Below are positions 37,031-46,652 of a DNA stretch of 60,943 bases, piece by piece. The translations under genes and the position numbers were made by a program. The stretch lies in contig CANJRX010000013.1 of the NCBI GenBank assembly GCA_947476895.1, forward strand, positions 1 through 60,943, given 5' to 3'. Origin of the DNA: Fidelibacterota bacterium (GTDB lineage: Bacteria; Pseudomonadota; Alphaproteobacteria; Rhodospirillales; Rhodospirillaceae). The notes under the pieces are model-generated. The model made no database searches, was not told the origin of the DNA, and was given only the letters and a program-made list of their open reading frames with translations. Within the stretch, counting starts at the first letter, position 1, and every line of letters begins with the position of its first letter.

Positions 37031-37719
37031 GAGAGTGTCTCCACCAGGGACTCAAACATTGCGCGGCCATCGGTGCCGCCCAGATTTTTATCGGCCAGGC
37101 GTTCCGGGTGCGGCATCATGCCCAAGACCGTGCGCGATTTATTGAAAATACCAGCAATGCTGTTACGCGAGCCATTTGGGTTCGCAGCGTCCGTAAGCTT
37201 GCCGTCGGACGTGCAGTAGCGGAACGCCACGCGGCCTTCGCCTTCCAGCATCTTCAGGGTTTCATCGTCGGCAAAGTAATTGCCTTCGGCGTGTGCGATG
37301 GGAATGCGCAGAACGTCGCCGACTTTGTATTTCGCCGTGAAGGCGCTCTGGGAGTCTTCGACTTTCAGGTGCACATCTTTGCAGATGAAACGCAGATCTT
37401 TGTTGCGCATCAGAACGCCGGGCAGCAATCCTGCCTCAGTCACAACTTGGAAGCCGTTGCACACGGCCAAGATACGCACACCTTTGTCGGCGCGGGCTTT
37501 GACTTCACGCATGATTGGCGAGTGGGCCGCCATGGCGCCGCAGCGCAGGTAATCGCCGTAGGAGAATCCACCGGGCACAGCAATCAGATCCAGGTCGGAC
37601 GGAAGGTCCGTATCCTGGTGCCAGATCATTCTGGTGGGAACGCCGGTGCTTTGCTCAAGGGCGACGGCGATATCGCGGTCGCAATTGGAACCAGGAAATA
37701 CGATGACGGCCGCTTTCAT
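37027..37719 (-). CDS. purQ: Phosphoribosylformylglycinamidine synthase, glutaminase subunit PurQ
   Basis: A 230-residue class I glutamine amidotransferase: [15 protein letters not shown] at the N-terminus, nucleophile Cys in [15 protein letters not shown], and the His/Glu of the triad in MMPHPERL. It passes ammonia to PurL. It overlaps purL by four bases and follows purS by three, so the subunits are translationally coupled. Confidence 0.97.
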
Positions 37720-37722
37720 CGT

Positions 37723-37968
37723 CTAGTCCACCACCTCAACGCTGAAGTTCTCGATGACCGTGTTGGCCAGCAGTGACTTGCACATGCTTTCCACGTCGGC
37801 CTTGGCTTTCGCCTTGTCTTTTTGCTGCGGCAGATCGACTTCGATGTACTTGCCCTGGCGTACGCCGCCGACACCATCAAAACCTAAGCCCTTCAAAGCA
37901 TGTTCTACAGCTTTGCCTTGCGGGTCGAGCACGCCGTTTTTCAGCGTGATGTGTACTTTCGCTTTCAA
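37723..37968 (-). CDS. purS: Phosphoribosylformylglycinamidine synthase subunit PurS
   Basis: An 81-residue protein with VHITLKNGVLDPQGKAVEHA, the standard PurS opening. Start is the TTG at 37968 (MKAKVH...), six bases after AGGAG and matching the usual family start; the preceding TTG at 37971 would be too close to the ribosome site. PurS dimers bridge PurL and PurQ. Confidence 0.93.
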   Translation of the reverse strand: MKAKVHITLKNGVLDPQGKAVEHALKGLGFDGVGGVRQGKYIEVDLPQQKDKAKAKADVESMCKSLLANTVIENFSVEVVD

Positions 37969-37989
37969 CAAACGCTCCTGGTCGAAAAA

Positions 37990-38757
37990 CTATTGAAGTG
38001 TCGAGGGGCCTTTGACATCCGTTGGGCCGCTTTCCGGCAGAATGCCCAGACGGCGCGCGACTTCCTGATAAGCCTCTTCGATACGGCCCAGGTCGCGGCG
38101 GAAACGGTCTTTGTCCATCTTCTCGTTGGTCTTGAAATCCCACAGGCGCATGTTGTCCGGGGACAGTTCGTCCGCCAGCACCACCTGCACGTCGCCGTTC
38201 TCGTGATAGAGGCGGCCAAACTCGACCTTGAAGTCGACCAATTTGATACCAATGCCGAGGAACAGGCCTGCAAGATAGTCGTTGATGCGAAGGCTCATGT
38301 TCAACATCTCGTCGATCTCGTGGATCGCCGCCCAGCCGAAGCCGGTGATGTGTTCTTCCGAGACCATCGGATCGTTGAACTCGTCGTTCTTGTAATAGTA
38401 CTCGACGATGGAGCGCGGCAGGCGTGTGCCTTCCGGGATCGCGAAACGGGTGGAAATCGAACCGGCGGCGATATTGCGCACGACGACTTCGATGGGAATG
38501 ATCTCGACTTCCTTCACCAGCTGCTCGCGCATGTTCAGGCGGCGCACGAAGTGCGTGGGAATGCCGATCTCTTCCAAGCGCATCATCAGGTATTCCGAGA
38601 TGCGGTTGTTCAGCACACCCTTACCGGTGATGGTGCCTTTTTTCTTGTTATTAAAGGCGGTGGCGTCGTCCTTGAAATACTGCACCAGCGTGCCGGGCTC
38701 GGGGCCTTCGAACAGCACTTTTGCTTTGCCCTCGTAGATCTGCTTGCGGCGCGCCAT
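37990..38757 (-). CDS. purC: Phosphoribosylaminoimidazole-succinocarboxamide synthase
   Basis: A 255-residue SAICAR synthetase: [34 protein letters not shown] and [12 protein letters not shown]. It joins CAIR and aspartate with ATP in purine synthesis. ATG 38757 is chosen because AGGA precedes it by seven bases and the family start is [11 protein letters not shown]. It heads the pur cluster; purB lies about 2 kb upstream in a separate unit. Confidence 0.97.
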   Translation of the reverse strand: MARRKQIYEGKAKVLFEGPEPGTLVQYFKDDATAFNNKKKGTITGKGVLNNRISEYLMMRLEEIGIPTHFVRRLNMREQLVKEVEIIPIEVVVRNIAAGSISTRFAIPEGTRLPRSIVEYYYKNDEFNDPMVSEEHITGFGWAAIHEIDEMLNMSLRINDYLAGLFLGIGIKLVDFKVEFGRLYHENGDVQVVLADELSPDNMRLWDFKTNEKMDKDRFRRDLGRIEEAYQEVARRLGILPESGPTDVKGPSTLQ

Positions 38758-38915
38758 GGAATATTCCTGCAATAGTTAACGGCGTGACCGCCGGACCCTT
38801 TCTAGAGGGTCACTATGAGGGTCGATATAGCAGGTGGAGGGGGGTACCACAACGCGTGGTCCCGGCCTGCGGTTTAGGCCCCAAAATCGGCCATAAATTA
38901 GGTCCGGAAAGGGCC

Positions 38916-39674
38916 TTAAGAGATATCCACAGGGACGAATTCCGAAGACTCGGGCGCGCCAGGGGCGAACAGCCAAACAGGGCGCTTTTTGTCGGCCCCA
39001 AAAGCCGCCTCTACCGAGGGCAGGGCGAGCAGGGACGACGACGAAGTGCCGAAGCCGCTGTCCATCTTAAAGCTCATGGCGCGGGTGCCGGCGGGCGTGT
39101 CTGTGGACCCGAGTAGTTTCCGCCAAGCGTCCCACTGGTCCGTGGAGGGGTCGGGCGGCGTAGCGGCCTGGAACTTGGGCAAATAGGTCGCGATCCTGGG
39201 ATCGGTTACATCGTTACGTTCCTGGGCCGTGAACATGGACAGGCCTTCGGGAATTCGCTCCAGACGCAAATCGGATTCCTTGCCGGTCAAGGCCAACCAC
39301 CAGGCATCGCGGTTATCGGCGATCAGCATGTTGAAGGGCCGATAGGCGGTGGGGTCGATATCGCGAAGCGCCGCCGCAGCGTCGGTAGCATCACCGTGAT
39401 CCAGGGCTTCCAGCACCAGTTCGCCGCGGCTGCGCTTGCCTGCCGCGGGGCCCAGGGCTTTATGCCTATTCAAAATGCAGGCCATGACGCCGGTGTCGTT
39501 AATCCCCATCCACGTACCGCCGGCCAACTCATCCAGCCCGGCAATCACATCGGCGCGGTCGGGCCAGTGGCGCGCGGGCGGTTTCCAGGGGCGGTCCAGC
39601 ATCTCATCACGATTGGCGCCAATAATCAGCGGCCAGGCATGAGCGGGGCGGCGCAGGATGACGACAGTGCACAT
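38916..39674 (-). CDS. NRDE family protein (TANGO2-like)
   Basis: A 252-residue protein beginning MCTVVILRRP, with the family-defining NRDE in LIIGANRDEMLDRPW and a GGTWMGIND motif. Cys2 may become N-terminal after Met removal, as in Ntn-type hydrolases. Eukaryotic TANGO2 homologues are linked to haem or lipid handling; the bacterial role is unknown. The 158 bases between it and purC hold no gene. Confidence 0.88.
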   Translation of the reverse strand: MCTVVILRRPAHAWPLIIGANRDEMLDRPWKPPARHWPDRADVIAGLDELAGGTWMGINDTGVMACILNRHKALGPAAGKRSRGELVLEALDHGDATDAAAALRDIDPTAYRPFNMLIADNRDAWWLALTGKESDLRLERIPEGLSMFTAQERNDVTDPRIATYLPKFQAATPPDPSTDQWDAWRKLLGSTDTPAGTRAMSFKMDSGFGTSSSSLLALPSVEAAFGADKKRPVWLFAPGAPESSEFVPVDIS

Positions 39675-39779
39675 GCGCCTTAAAGTAATGCGTGTAACCG
39701 TCTCGCGCTAGTTGCGTAGGGGCGGTTCGGTGGTTATATCGGAGGAGCATTCGTAAGATTTTGACCAGAGAGGACTTCC

Positions 39780-40109
39780 ATGAGCGACGCGTTTTCAAGC
39801 CGCGAAAAGGGTTTCGAGAGCAAATTCCAGCTGGATCAGGAACAGCAGTTCCGAGCCGCCGCGCGCCGCGACAGGATTTTCGGTCAATGGGCCGCCGGTA
39901 AGCTGGGTTACAGCGGCGATGCCGTCACGAAGTATGCGGCTGAAGTCGTGGACAGTAATTTTGAAAAACCCGGCGACGACGACATGCTTGGCAAAGTGAA
40001 AGCCGACTTCAAAGCCAAAGGCGTGACGGTCAGCGATGCCGATGTCAGCAAGGCGCTGCTTGATGCCTACGGCACGGCCGCCCAGCAGATTTCGTCGGAA
40101 AAGAAATAG
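39780..40109 (+). CDS. ATPase inhibitor subunit zeta (DUF1476)
   Basis: A 109-residue helical protein that starts MSDAFSSREKGFESKFQLDQ and has the DUF1476 core RRDRIFGQWAAGKLG. In Paracoccus and relatives this protein is the zeta subunit that blocks reverse rotation of F1-ATPase. The family is restricted to Alphaproteobacteria, so this gene is the best single taxonomic clue in the window. AGAGAGGAC precedes the ATG. Confidence 0.93.
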   Translation: MSDAFSSREKGFESKFQLDQEQQFRAAARRDRIFGQWAAGKLGYSGDAVTKYAAEVVDSNFEKPGDDDMLGKVKADFKAKGVTVSDADVSKALLDAYGTAAQQISSEKK

Positions 40110-40112
40110 CTT

Positions 40113-40883
40113 TTAGTCGTATTTCTTTAATCGCGGCGGCCGGCCGGTCTTCTTATAGATATTGCTGAGGAACTGATCGGTTTCGGGAATATCGAACCGG
40201 TTAAATTCAAACCAGTGACGGCTGTCTTCAGCCATTTTTACGGCACAAATAAAGGCGCCCGTTTTCCGGCAGGCATAGTGCCGGTTGGCGGCCACGTAGT
40301 TTATGGCCGCTTTAACCGCAGGTACGCCAACATCATCGAAGCCGATAATTCCGCCGACAGGAATCAAGCGATCCAGGTAGAAAAATTCGATCATCGTATG
40401 ATCGAAGTGATGAGAAGCATCGATAAACGCAAAATCGAAGCTCATCTTTTTGTTCATGATAATGTACGGCAAGCCGTAACAGCTCTCGGCCTCTAGAAAC
40501 GAAAATGCCGGGGTAAGGCCTGCTTTTTCAATGTTCTTAATGCCCGCGTTGTTCATGGCGCTGCTTTGCACCGGATCCATGGCGATGTGCCCCAGATATC
40601 CCGCGCGCTGCGCGGCTGCCATGATGACGATGGCTGAGGTGGCCATGAAAAGGCCGATCTCGATCGTGCTCGTGGGACGGATCGCCGACACCAGATTGTG
40701 CAAGGCGACGCACTTGTCGCGTTTAAGGTTGCCGCCGCCACGCGCAATCGGGTTGGCCGGGTCCGAGCGGTCGGTCCAAATATCTTCAAGCACGCTATAA
40801 ACTTGCGAATCCAGCGTACTCAGCCGGTCCTCGGATAGGTCTGTGCCTTCCAGAATGGCTAGGCTGGTTTGCGGATCAGCCAT
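40113..40883 (-). CDS. Class I SAM-dependent methyltransferase (Methyltransf_24 type)
   Basis: A 256-residue protein: the SAM region TSTIEIGLFMATSAIVIMAA is followed by an acidic DFAFIDASHHFDHT and a GGIIGFDDVG strand, the pattern of Methyltransf_24 enzymes that often modify sugars or small molecules. It lies 8 bases after purB on the same strand and three bases from the convergent zeta gene. The substrate is unknown. Confidence 0.8.
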   Translation of the reverse strand: MADPQTSLAILEGTDLSEDRLSTLDSQVYSVLEDIWTDRSDPANPIARGGGNLKRDKCVALHNLVSAIRPTSTIEIGLFMATSAIVIMAAAQRAGYLGHIAMDPVQSSAMNNAGIKNIEKAGLTPAFSFLEAESCYGLPYIIMNKKMSFDFAFIDASHHFDHTMIEFFYLDRLIPVGGIIGFDDVGVPAVKAAINYVAANRHYACRKTGAFICAVKMAEDSRHWFEFNRFDIPETDQFLSNIYKKTGRPPRLKKYD

Positions 40884-40891
40884 TGGTGCCT

Positions 40892-42184
40892 TTAGCCAAA
40901 CACACGCTTGAAAATCGTGTCGACATGTTTGGTGTGGTAGCCCATGTCGAACAGGGGTTCCAAATCCTTCGTAGGGATTTTGGCGGTCACGTCCTTGTCC
41001 TGCTTGAGATAGTCGAGCAGTTGCCCGCCGTCACCCCAGACCTTCATGGCGTTGCGCTGCACGTAGACATATGAGTCTTCGCGGCTGACACCCGCTTGTG
41101 TCAGTGCAAGAAGAACACGCTGTGAGAACACCAGGCCGCCCATCATATTCAAATTGCGCGCGACCGCATCGGTATGGATGACCAACTTATCGACCACGCT
41201 GGTCGCGCGTGCGAGCGCGAAGTCCAAGGTGATGGTGGCGTCGGGTCCAATGTAGCGTTCCACCGACGAGTGCGAGATGTCGCGCTCGTGCCACAGCGCC
41301 ACGTTCTCCATGGCGGGGATCACGTAGGCACGCACCATGCGCGCAAGGCCGGTGAGATTTTCCGTCAGCACCGGGTTGCGCTTGTGCGGCATGGCCGACG
41401 AGCCTTTTTGACCGGGCGAAAAGAACTCTTCGGCTTCGCGCACTTCGGTGCGCTGCAGATGGCGGATTTCCGTGGCCAGGCGCTCGATGGAGCTGGCGAT
41501 CACACCCAAGGTCGCGAAGTACTGCGCGTGGCGGTCGCGCGGGATGACTTGTGTGGACACCGGCTCTACGGCCAGGCCCATCTTCTCGGCGACATAGGTT
41601 TCCACAAAGGGATCGATGTTAGCGAAGGTGCCGACCGCGCCGGAAATGGCGCAGGTGGCGATATCAGCGCGCGCCGCCACCAGACGGGCGCGGTTGCGCT
41701 CAAACTCGGCGTAGAAGCCGGCGAATTTCAAACCCAGCGTGACCGGTTCTGCATGGATGCCATGGCTGCGGCCCATGGTGACGGTCATCTTGTGCTCAAG
41801 CGCGCGGCGCTTCAGGGCCGTCAGAAGATCGTCGATGTCTTTGATCAGAATGTCCGAGGCCTGCGCCAACTGCGCCGAGAAGCAGGTGTCCAGCACATCG
41901 GACGATGTCATGCCCTGGTGAACAAAGCGCGCTTCAGGTCCCACGTATTCCGCGAGGTTGGTCAGGAAGGCGATGACGTCGTGCTTGGTTTCGCGTTCGA
42001 TTTCATCGATGCGCTCGATGTCCCACTTGCCGCGTTGCCACACGGCCTTGGCGGCTTCGGCCGGGATCACCCCTAGCTTCACCTGGGCGTCGCAGGCATG
42101 GGCTTCGATTTCAAACCAAATGCGGAACTTGTTATCCGGCTCCCAAATCTTGGTCATAACAGGCCGGGCGTAACGCGGAATCAT
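40892..42184 (-). CDS. purB: Adenylosuccinate lyase
   Basis: A 430-residue fumarase/aspartase superfamily enzyme with the signature GSSAMPHKRNPVLTE, the catalytic-loop MTSSDVLDT and GRSHGIHAEPVT. It acts twice in purine synthesis: SAICAR to AICAR and adenylosuccinate to AMP. It is on the same strand as the pur cluster but separated by the NRDE and zeta genes. A methyltransferase gene follows directly. Confidence 0.97.
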   Translation of the reverse strand: MIPRYARPVMTKIWEPDNKFRIWFEIEAHACDAQVKLGVIPAEAAKAVWQRGKWDIERIDEIERETKHDVIAFLTNLAEYVGPEARFVHQGMTSSDVLDTCFSAQLAQASDILIKDIDDLLTALKRRALEHKMTVTMGRSHGIHAEPVTLGLKFAGFYAEFERNRARLVAARADIATCAISGAVGTFANIDPFVETYVAEKMGLAVEPVSTQVIPRDRHAQYFATLGVIASSIERLATEIRHLQRTEVREAEEFFSPGQKGSSAMPHKRNPVLTENLTGLARMVRAYVIPAMENVALWHERDISHSSVERYIGPDATITLDFALARATSVVDKLVIHTDAVARNLNMMGGLVFSQRVLLALTQAGVSREDSYVYVQRNAMKVWGDGGQLLDYLKQDKDVTAKIPTKDLEPLFDMGYHTKHVDTIFKRVFG

Positions 42185-42333
42185 GGGGCTTTATCCTCGA
42201 AATTGGCAGGTTGGATGTATAGGCGGCAGGGCCGTTAAAAACAACCACTGGATGACCGTAAATGGGTCTCCTTTCCCCTGTTTCAGGGATGGTATAGCGT
42301 TATGAACGCGTATTTTATCCGGGGGGCTTTGAG

Positions 42334-43647
42334 ATGGCGGTTTGGCTCAAACGCGGCGCAAGCGCCGGTCAAAAAGCGGAAACAGACCGCAAAGTGCGGG
42401 ACACCGTTGAAACCATATTGGCGGATATAGCCACGCGCGGCGATGAAGCCGTGCGCGAGCTTTCCATCAAGTTCGACGGCTGGGACCGCAAGGACTACCG
42501 CCTCACGAAAGCGGAGATTCAGGGCTGCATCGATGCGCTGTCGAAGCAGGATCTGAAAGACATCGAATTCGCACAAGCTCAAGTGAGGAACTTCGCGCAA
42601 GTGCAGCGCGCGAGCATCACCGACGTTGAAGTGGAAACCCTTCCAGGCGTTGTGCTCGGCCATAAGAATATCCCCGTGAATTCGGCGGGCTGTTATGTGC
42701 CGGGCGGGAAGTATCCGCTGCTGGCCTCGGCGCACATGTCGGTGATCACCGCGAAGGTCGCGGGCGTACCACGCGTCATCACCTGCGCGCCGCCGTTTCA
42801 GGGCAAGTTCGCTTCGGCCATTGTTGCGGCGCAGGCGCTTGCGGGCGCCGACGAGATTTATGCGCTCGGTGGCATTCAAGCCGTGGGCGCCATGGCGCTG
42901 GGCACGCAGTCCATCCAAGGCGTTGATATATTGGTAGGTCCGGGGAACGCCTACGTGGCCGAAGCGAAACGCCAGCTGTTCGGCAAAGTCGGCATCGATC
43001 TATTCGCCGGGCCGACGGAAACATTGGTCATCGCCGATGAAACCGTCGATGGCGAATTGTGCGCGACAGATTTATTGGGCCAGGCCGAGCATGGTCCAGA
43101 CAGCCCGGCGATCCTCCTGACCACGTCTGACAAACTCGCGCGCGAGACCATGGCCGAAGTGGAACGCTTGCTAAAAATTCTCCCGACCGCCGGCATCGCA
43201 CGGGAATCCTGGCGCGCTTTCGGCGAAGTCATAGTCGCCGAGAACGACGCCGAGATGGTCAAAGTCGCCGACGAAATCGCTTCGGAACACGTTCAGGTCA
43301 TGACGCGCGATCCGGATTATTTCCTGAAACACATGACCAACTACGGCGCGTTGTTTCTAGGTGCCCGCACCAACGTCAGCTACGGCGATAAGGTCATCGG
43401 CACCAATCACACGCTGCCAACGCGCAAAGCCGCGCGCTACACCGGCGGCCTATGGGTCGGCAAGTTCTTGAAGACCTGCACCTACCAACGTGTGTTGACC
43501 GATGAGGCCTCGACCATGGTCGGCGAATACTGTTCGCGTTTGTGCGCGCTGGAGGGCTTCGCGGGGCACGGCGAGCAGGCCAACATTCGCGTGCGCCGCT
43601 ACGGCGGGCGCAATGTTCCCTACGCCGGCAAAGCGGAAGCTGTGTAA
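42334..43647 (+). CDS. Histidinol-dehydrogenase-family polyol dehydrogenase (HpsN-like)
   Basis: A 437-residue NAD-dependent HisD-fold enzyme with [30 protein letters not shown] and SEHVQVM. The opening [16 protein letters not shown] and the C-terminal block [31 protein letters not shown] differ from true HisD (which has LPTGG-AR) and match the clade that includes sulfopropanediol 3-dehydrogenase HpsN. No other his genes are near. Its stop overlaps the start of an SDR gene (TAATG), so the pair probably oxidises a polyol or related alcohol. A true HisD role cannot be excluded. Confidence 0.82.
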   Translation: MAVWLKRGASAGQKAETDRKVRDTVETILADIATRGDEAVRELSIKFDGWDRKDYRLTKAEIQGCIDALSKQDLKDIEFAQAQVRNFAQVQRASITDVEVETLPGVVLGHKNIPVNSAGCYVPGGKYPLLASAHMSVITAKVAGVPRVITCAPPFQGKFASAIVAAQALAGADEIYALGGIQAVGAMALGTQSIQGVDILVGPGNAYVAEAKRQLFGKVGIDLFAGPTETLVIADETVDGELCATDLLGQAEHGPDSPAILLTTSDKLARETMAEVERLLKILPTAGIARESWRAFGEVIVAENDAEMVKVADEIASEHVQVMTRDPDYFLKHMTNYGALFLGARTNVSYGDKVIGTNHTLPTRKAARYTGGLWVGKFLKTCTYQRVLTDEASTMVGEYCSRLCALEGFAGHGEQANIRVRRYGGRNVPYAGKAEAV

Positions 43648-44411
43648 TGACGCTGCCGAAAGCACCCAGCTTCCGTCTTGATGGACGCCGCGCGCTAATT
43701 ACCGGGGCGGGGCGGGGCATTGGTCTCGCCATGGCTGCGGCCTTGGCCGAAGCGGGCGCCCATGTGACGTTGGTCGCACGCACGAAAAGCGAAGTGGAAA
43801 CAGCTGCCGGAGAAATTCGAAGCGCCGGCGGCAGTGCAGAAGCAGGAGTGCTCGATGTCAGCGATCTTAAAGCTGTTGCGGCGTTTTTTGCAGGGCAGCC
43901 CGCCTTCAACATTTTAGTCAACAACGCCGGCACCAACCGGCCTAAGCCTTTTAATGAAGTGACGGAAGACGACTACAACGCTGTGGTCGACCTCAATCTC
44001 AAGAGCGCGTTTTTTGTGGCCCAGGCTGCGGCCAAATGCATGCTGGATGAACGTCTCACAGGTTCGATCATTCACATCGGTTCGCAGATGGGTCACGTGG
44101 GCAGCGCCGGCCGCACGCTCTATTGCGCATCAAAGTGGGGACTTGAAGGCTTGAACAAAGCCCTCGCGCTTGACCTCGCACCCTACGGGATCAGGTCGAA
44201 CACCATCGCTGCGACCTTCATCGAAACGCCGCTGACCAAGCCGATGTTCGAGAATAAGCCGTTCCTCGCCACTGTTTTGGCGAAAATAAAACTGGGCCGC
44301 ATCGGCAAGGTTGAAGACCTGATGGGCGCGGTGGTTTACCTGGCTTCAGATGCTTCAGCGCTCATGACCGGCACCAGCATGATCATCGATGGCGGATGGA
44401 CGGCTGACTAG
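43647..44411 (+). CDS. SDR family oxidoreductase
   Basis: A 254-residue classical short-chain dehydrogenase: cofactor loop TGAGRGIGLAMAAALAEAG, NNAGTNRPKPFNE and catalytic Tyr/Lys in LYCASKWGLEG. It starts at ATG 43647, sharing one base with the stop of the HisD-family gene, so the two are translationally coupled. Many such pairs oxidise sugars or polyols in sequence; the substrate is unknown. It overlaps the end of convergent radC by four bases. Confidence 0.9.
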   Translation: MTLPKAPSFRLDGRRALITGAGRGIGLAMAAALAEAGAHVTLVARTKSEVETAAGEIRSAGGSAEAGVLDVSDLKAVAAFFAGQPAFNILVNNAGTNRPKPFNEVTEDDYNAVVDLNLKSAFFVAQAAAKCMLDERLTGSIIHIGSQMGHVGSAGRTLYCASKWGLEGLNKALALDLAPYGIRSNTIAATFIETPLTKPMFENKPFLATVLAKIKLGRIGKVEDLMGAVVYLASDASALMTGTSMIIDGGWTAD

Positions 44412-45142
44412 ATCAAGCCTTCGCTCTTAAACGAAACATGCCCACCGCGGCTGACGATGACGTGATCGTGCAGCGTGATGTTCACGACCGCTAAGGCATC
44501 CTTGATCTTACGTGTCATCTCGATGTCGGCGCGTGACGGCTTGGGATCGCCAGACGGATGATTATGAACGACGATGGCCGCCGAGGCATTTAACTCCAGC
44601 GCACGCTTCACCACTTCGCGCGGATAAACCGGCGTGTGATCGACGGTGCCTTCCTGCTGCGCTTCGTCGGTGATCAGCTTGTTCTTGCGGTCGAGATACA
44701 GCACGCGGAACTGCTCGATGGGATTGTAAGCCATCTGCGCGGTGCAATAGGCGATCAGGTCGTTCCAACTTGAAATCACCGGACCGGCTTTGACTTTAGT
44801 CTGCAGCAGCCGTTGCGCGGCGGCTTGCACAGCTTTCAAAGCCACGGCGGCGTTGTCGCCGATGCCGTCAATATCTGTGAGATCTTTGGGGCTGGCCGAG
44901 ATCACTTCACCGAAGCTGCCGAACCGCTTGATGAGCGCCTTGGCGATGGGCTTGGTGTCGCGGCGTGGAATTGCAGAGAACAGCAACAATTCGAGCAGTT
45001 CGTAATCCGGCAAGCTGTCCGGCCCGCCGGTCAGAAAGCGTTCGCGCAGCCGGTCACGATGGCCGTGATAATCGGGCTTTGCTTCAGGAAGAATGCGCGT
45101 ACCTGCATCGCTGAAGCCGTTTGTATCTGAATTCTTAGCCAT
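44408..45142 (-). CDS. radC: RadC family protein (JAB/MPN domain)
   Basis: A 244-residue protein from ATG 45142 (MAKNSDTNGF). An N-terminal helix-hairpin-helix region (DIDGIGDNAAVALKA) is followed by the JAMM metal site VVHNHPSGDPKPSRADIEMT. Despite the name, RadC has no proven repair role; the domain resembles a metalloprotease or nuclease. In many alphaproteobacteria it follows sfsA and map; here about 4 kb of other genes intervene. A GTG at 45184 is an alternative start. Confidence 0.92.
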   Translation of the reverse strand: MAKNSDTNGFSDAGTRILPEAKPDYHGHRDRLRERFLTGGPDSLPDYELLELLLFSAIPRRDTKPIAKALIKRFGSFGEVISASPKDLTDIDGIGDNAAVALKAVQAAAQRLLQTKVKAGPVISSWNDLIAYCTAQMAYNPIEQFRVLYLDRKNKLITDEAQQEGTVDHTPVYPREVVKRALELNASAAIVVHNHPSGDPKPSRADIEMTRKIKDALAVVNITLHDHVIVSRGGHVSFKSEGLI

Positions 45143-45213
45143 CAGAAGCCTACGCCTAGCGCGGGGGAAGGAAGCAGCATACACTAATTTCAGGTTGTTA
45201 TGGTGGTTTCAAC

Positions 45214-46635
45214 GTGGGTGAGGCGGTGAACCAAGCCAACAGCACTGCGCCCGACCGCAGAAGCGAAGACCGTCCCGGCGCGCGCGAGCGGCGCGTGGCG
45301 CGCCCGTTGCGCGACCATGTGCAGGCGCTATTTGACGCGTTGCGCGAAGAACTGGCGAAAGACGCCCTCAACGCCCAGCTGGTGCGCGGTCTAAAGGCTT
45401 GGCAGCGCCCGGAAGACGTCATGGCCGATTGTCCGGCGTTGGTGCCCCTGGTCTTTGAGATGGCATGGCGCGCGCGCGGCAAGGACTCTTTCAAACCGCT
45501 ATTTCTCACCACCAACGGCGACCTGGCTTCCGACAAGAACGACATTCTTGAACAGTCTGGTGCGAGTTACGCCCAATTACTCCTGGCCAGCTTAAGCGCC
45601 TCGTCCCGCATTACCTGTGCGCGACGCGAGAAGGAATGGCTCGCGGCAGAACGCGCGCGCGGTGCGCCGTTGATCGGCCGTATGCTGCAATCGGCGGGCC
45701 TGATGTCGTCCCCGTCGAACGTCAAACTTCTCAAGAAGTATTCGCGGCACGGATTGCATGAAGCGTTAAGGCCGCATCTCACGGATGAAGCTCAATTCGA
45801 GACGGTCGATGCCTACTCAATGTTATCAACCAAGGCGGCTGTTATTTTAGGTCCGCGCTTAAGGGGCATGACGCAACCCGGTGTCGTCGAGACAGTTGCG
45901 GGATTGGACGAAGCCGCCTGTAAATTTGCGGTCGAGTTGGTGGATGCTTATGCCGCGGCGGTTCACGACCATGCGGGCGGCGCCGAGGACGAACTTGATG
46001 CTACCGCAGATAACGAAATGGTCGCGGGTCAGGCCCTCGGCCAGCTTTTGAAAAACGGGACGACACTTCTTAAAAACGCCATGAGCGAGCGCAAGAGCGC
46101 TATTGCCGTTATGCAGCGCATGTCCGGAGCGGTGGGTGATGATGTCTGGAATGTGCTTAGCCACAGCGGCAGCATCAGGCATCTCTCGCAATGCTCGGGT
46201 CCAGTAGCTGTTGGTTTCGGTTCCCTTGCGCCCCAGATCAACGGAAACGTGGCGGGCGTGCTTGCCGGCGCCAACGACGACAAGGCGGCGATCTATTTCA
46301 TTCAGCAGTTGGTGAAGTTATGTGGGCCGGATCAGGTACTGCGCTGGATTGAAACCGACGAGTTGATTGCCGTCTGGCGCTCGATTGTTATGGATATCAA
46401 TCAACAGTGCTGGCGCGATGACCAAACCGCAGAACTGACAGACACTCAAAAGATGACATTACGTGGCTTGTGCCGCGCCATGCAGGAAAGGTGTTCGCCG
46501 CGGCCAATATCTCTTCAGGTCGTCGAGGAACAGTCCGCGCCCGAAGTTGAGCCGCCGTCACCACCTGAAACGCCGGCTACGCCGGAGTGGTCGGACTCTG
46601 TGGCAGCGGCGCGCAACAAATCGCTGGTGCAATAA
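45214..46635 (+). CDS. Hypothetical protein, 473 residues
   Basis: I do not recognise this protein. It is soluble, starts with a charged basic region (RRSEDRPGARERRVARPLRD) and is mostly helical, with a glycine/serine-rich centre (GFGSLAPQINGNVAGVLAG) and a proline/glutamate-rich tail. There is no signal peptide, and Cys residues are scattered. Start GTG 45214 is uncertain; GTG 45232 is possible. It diverges from radC and ends 17 bases from the convergent Tat-exported enolase-family gene. Confidence 0.55.
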   Translation: MGEAVNQANSTAPDRRSEDRPGARERRVARPLRDHVQALFDALREELAKDALNAQLVRGLKAWQRPEDVMADCPALVPLVFEMAWRARGKDSFKPLFLTTNGDLASDKNDILEQSGASYAQLLLASLSASSRITCARREKEWLAAERARGAPLIGRMLQSAGLMSSPSNVKLLKKYSRHGLHEALRPHLTDEAQFETVDAYSMLSTKAAVILGPRLRGMTQPGVVETVAGLDEAACKFAVELVDAYAAAVHDHAGGAEDELDATADNEMVAGQALGQLLKNGTTLLKNAMSERKSAIAVMQRMSGAVGDDVWNVLSHSGSIRHLSQCSGPVAVGFGSLAPQINGNVAGVLAGANDDKAAIYFIQQLVKLCGPDQVLRWIETDELIAVWRSIVMDINQQCWRDDQTAELTDTQKMTLRGLCRAMQERCSPRPISLQVVEEQSAPEVEPPSPPETPATPEWSDSVAAARNKSLVQ

Positions 46636-46652
46636 GTCGCGCGCCGTATCGC

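Noticed and set aside
42334-43647. Simple annotation as hisD
   Set aside because: Sequence blocks at both ends and the coupled SDR fit HpsN-like relatives better; kept as an alternative only.
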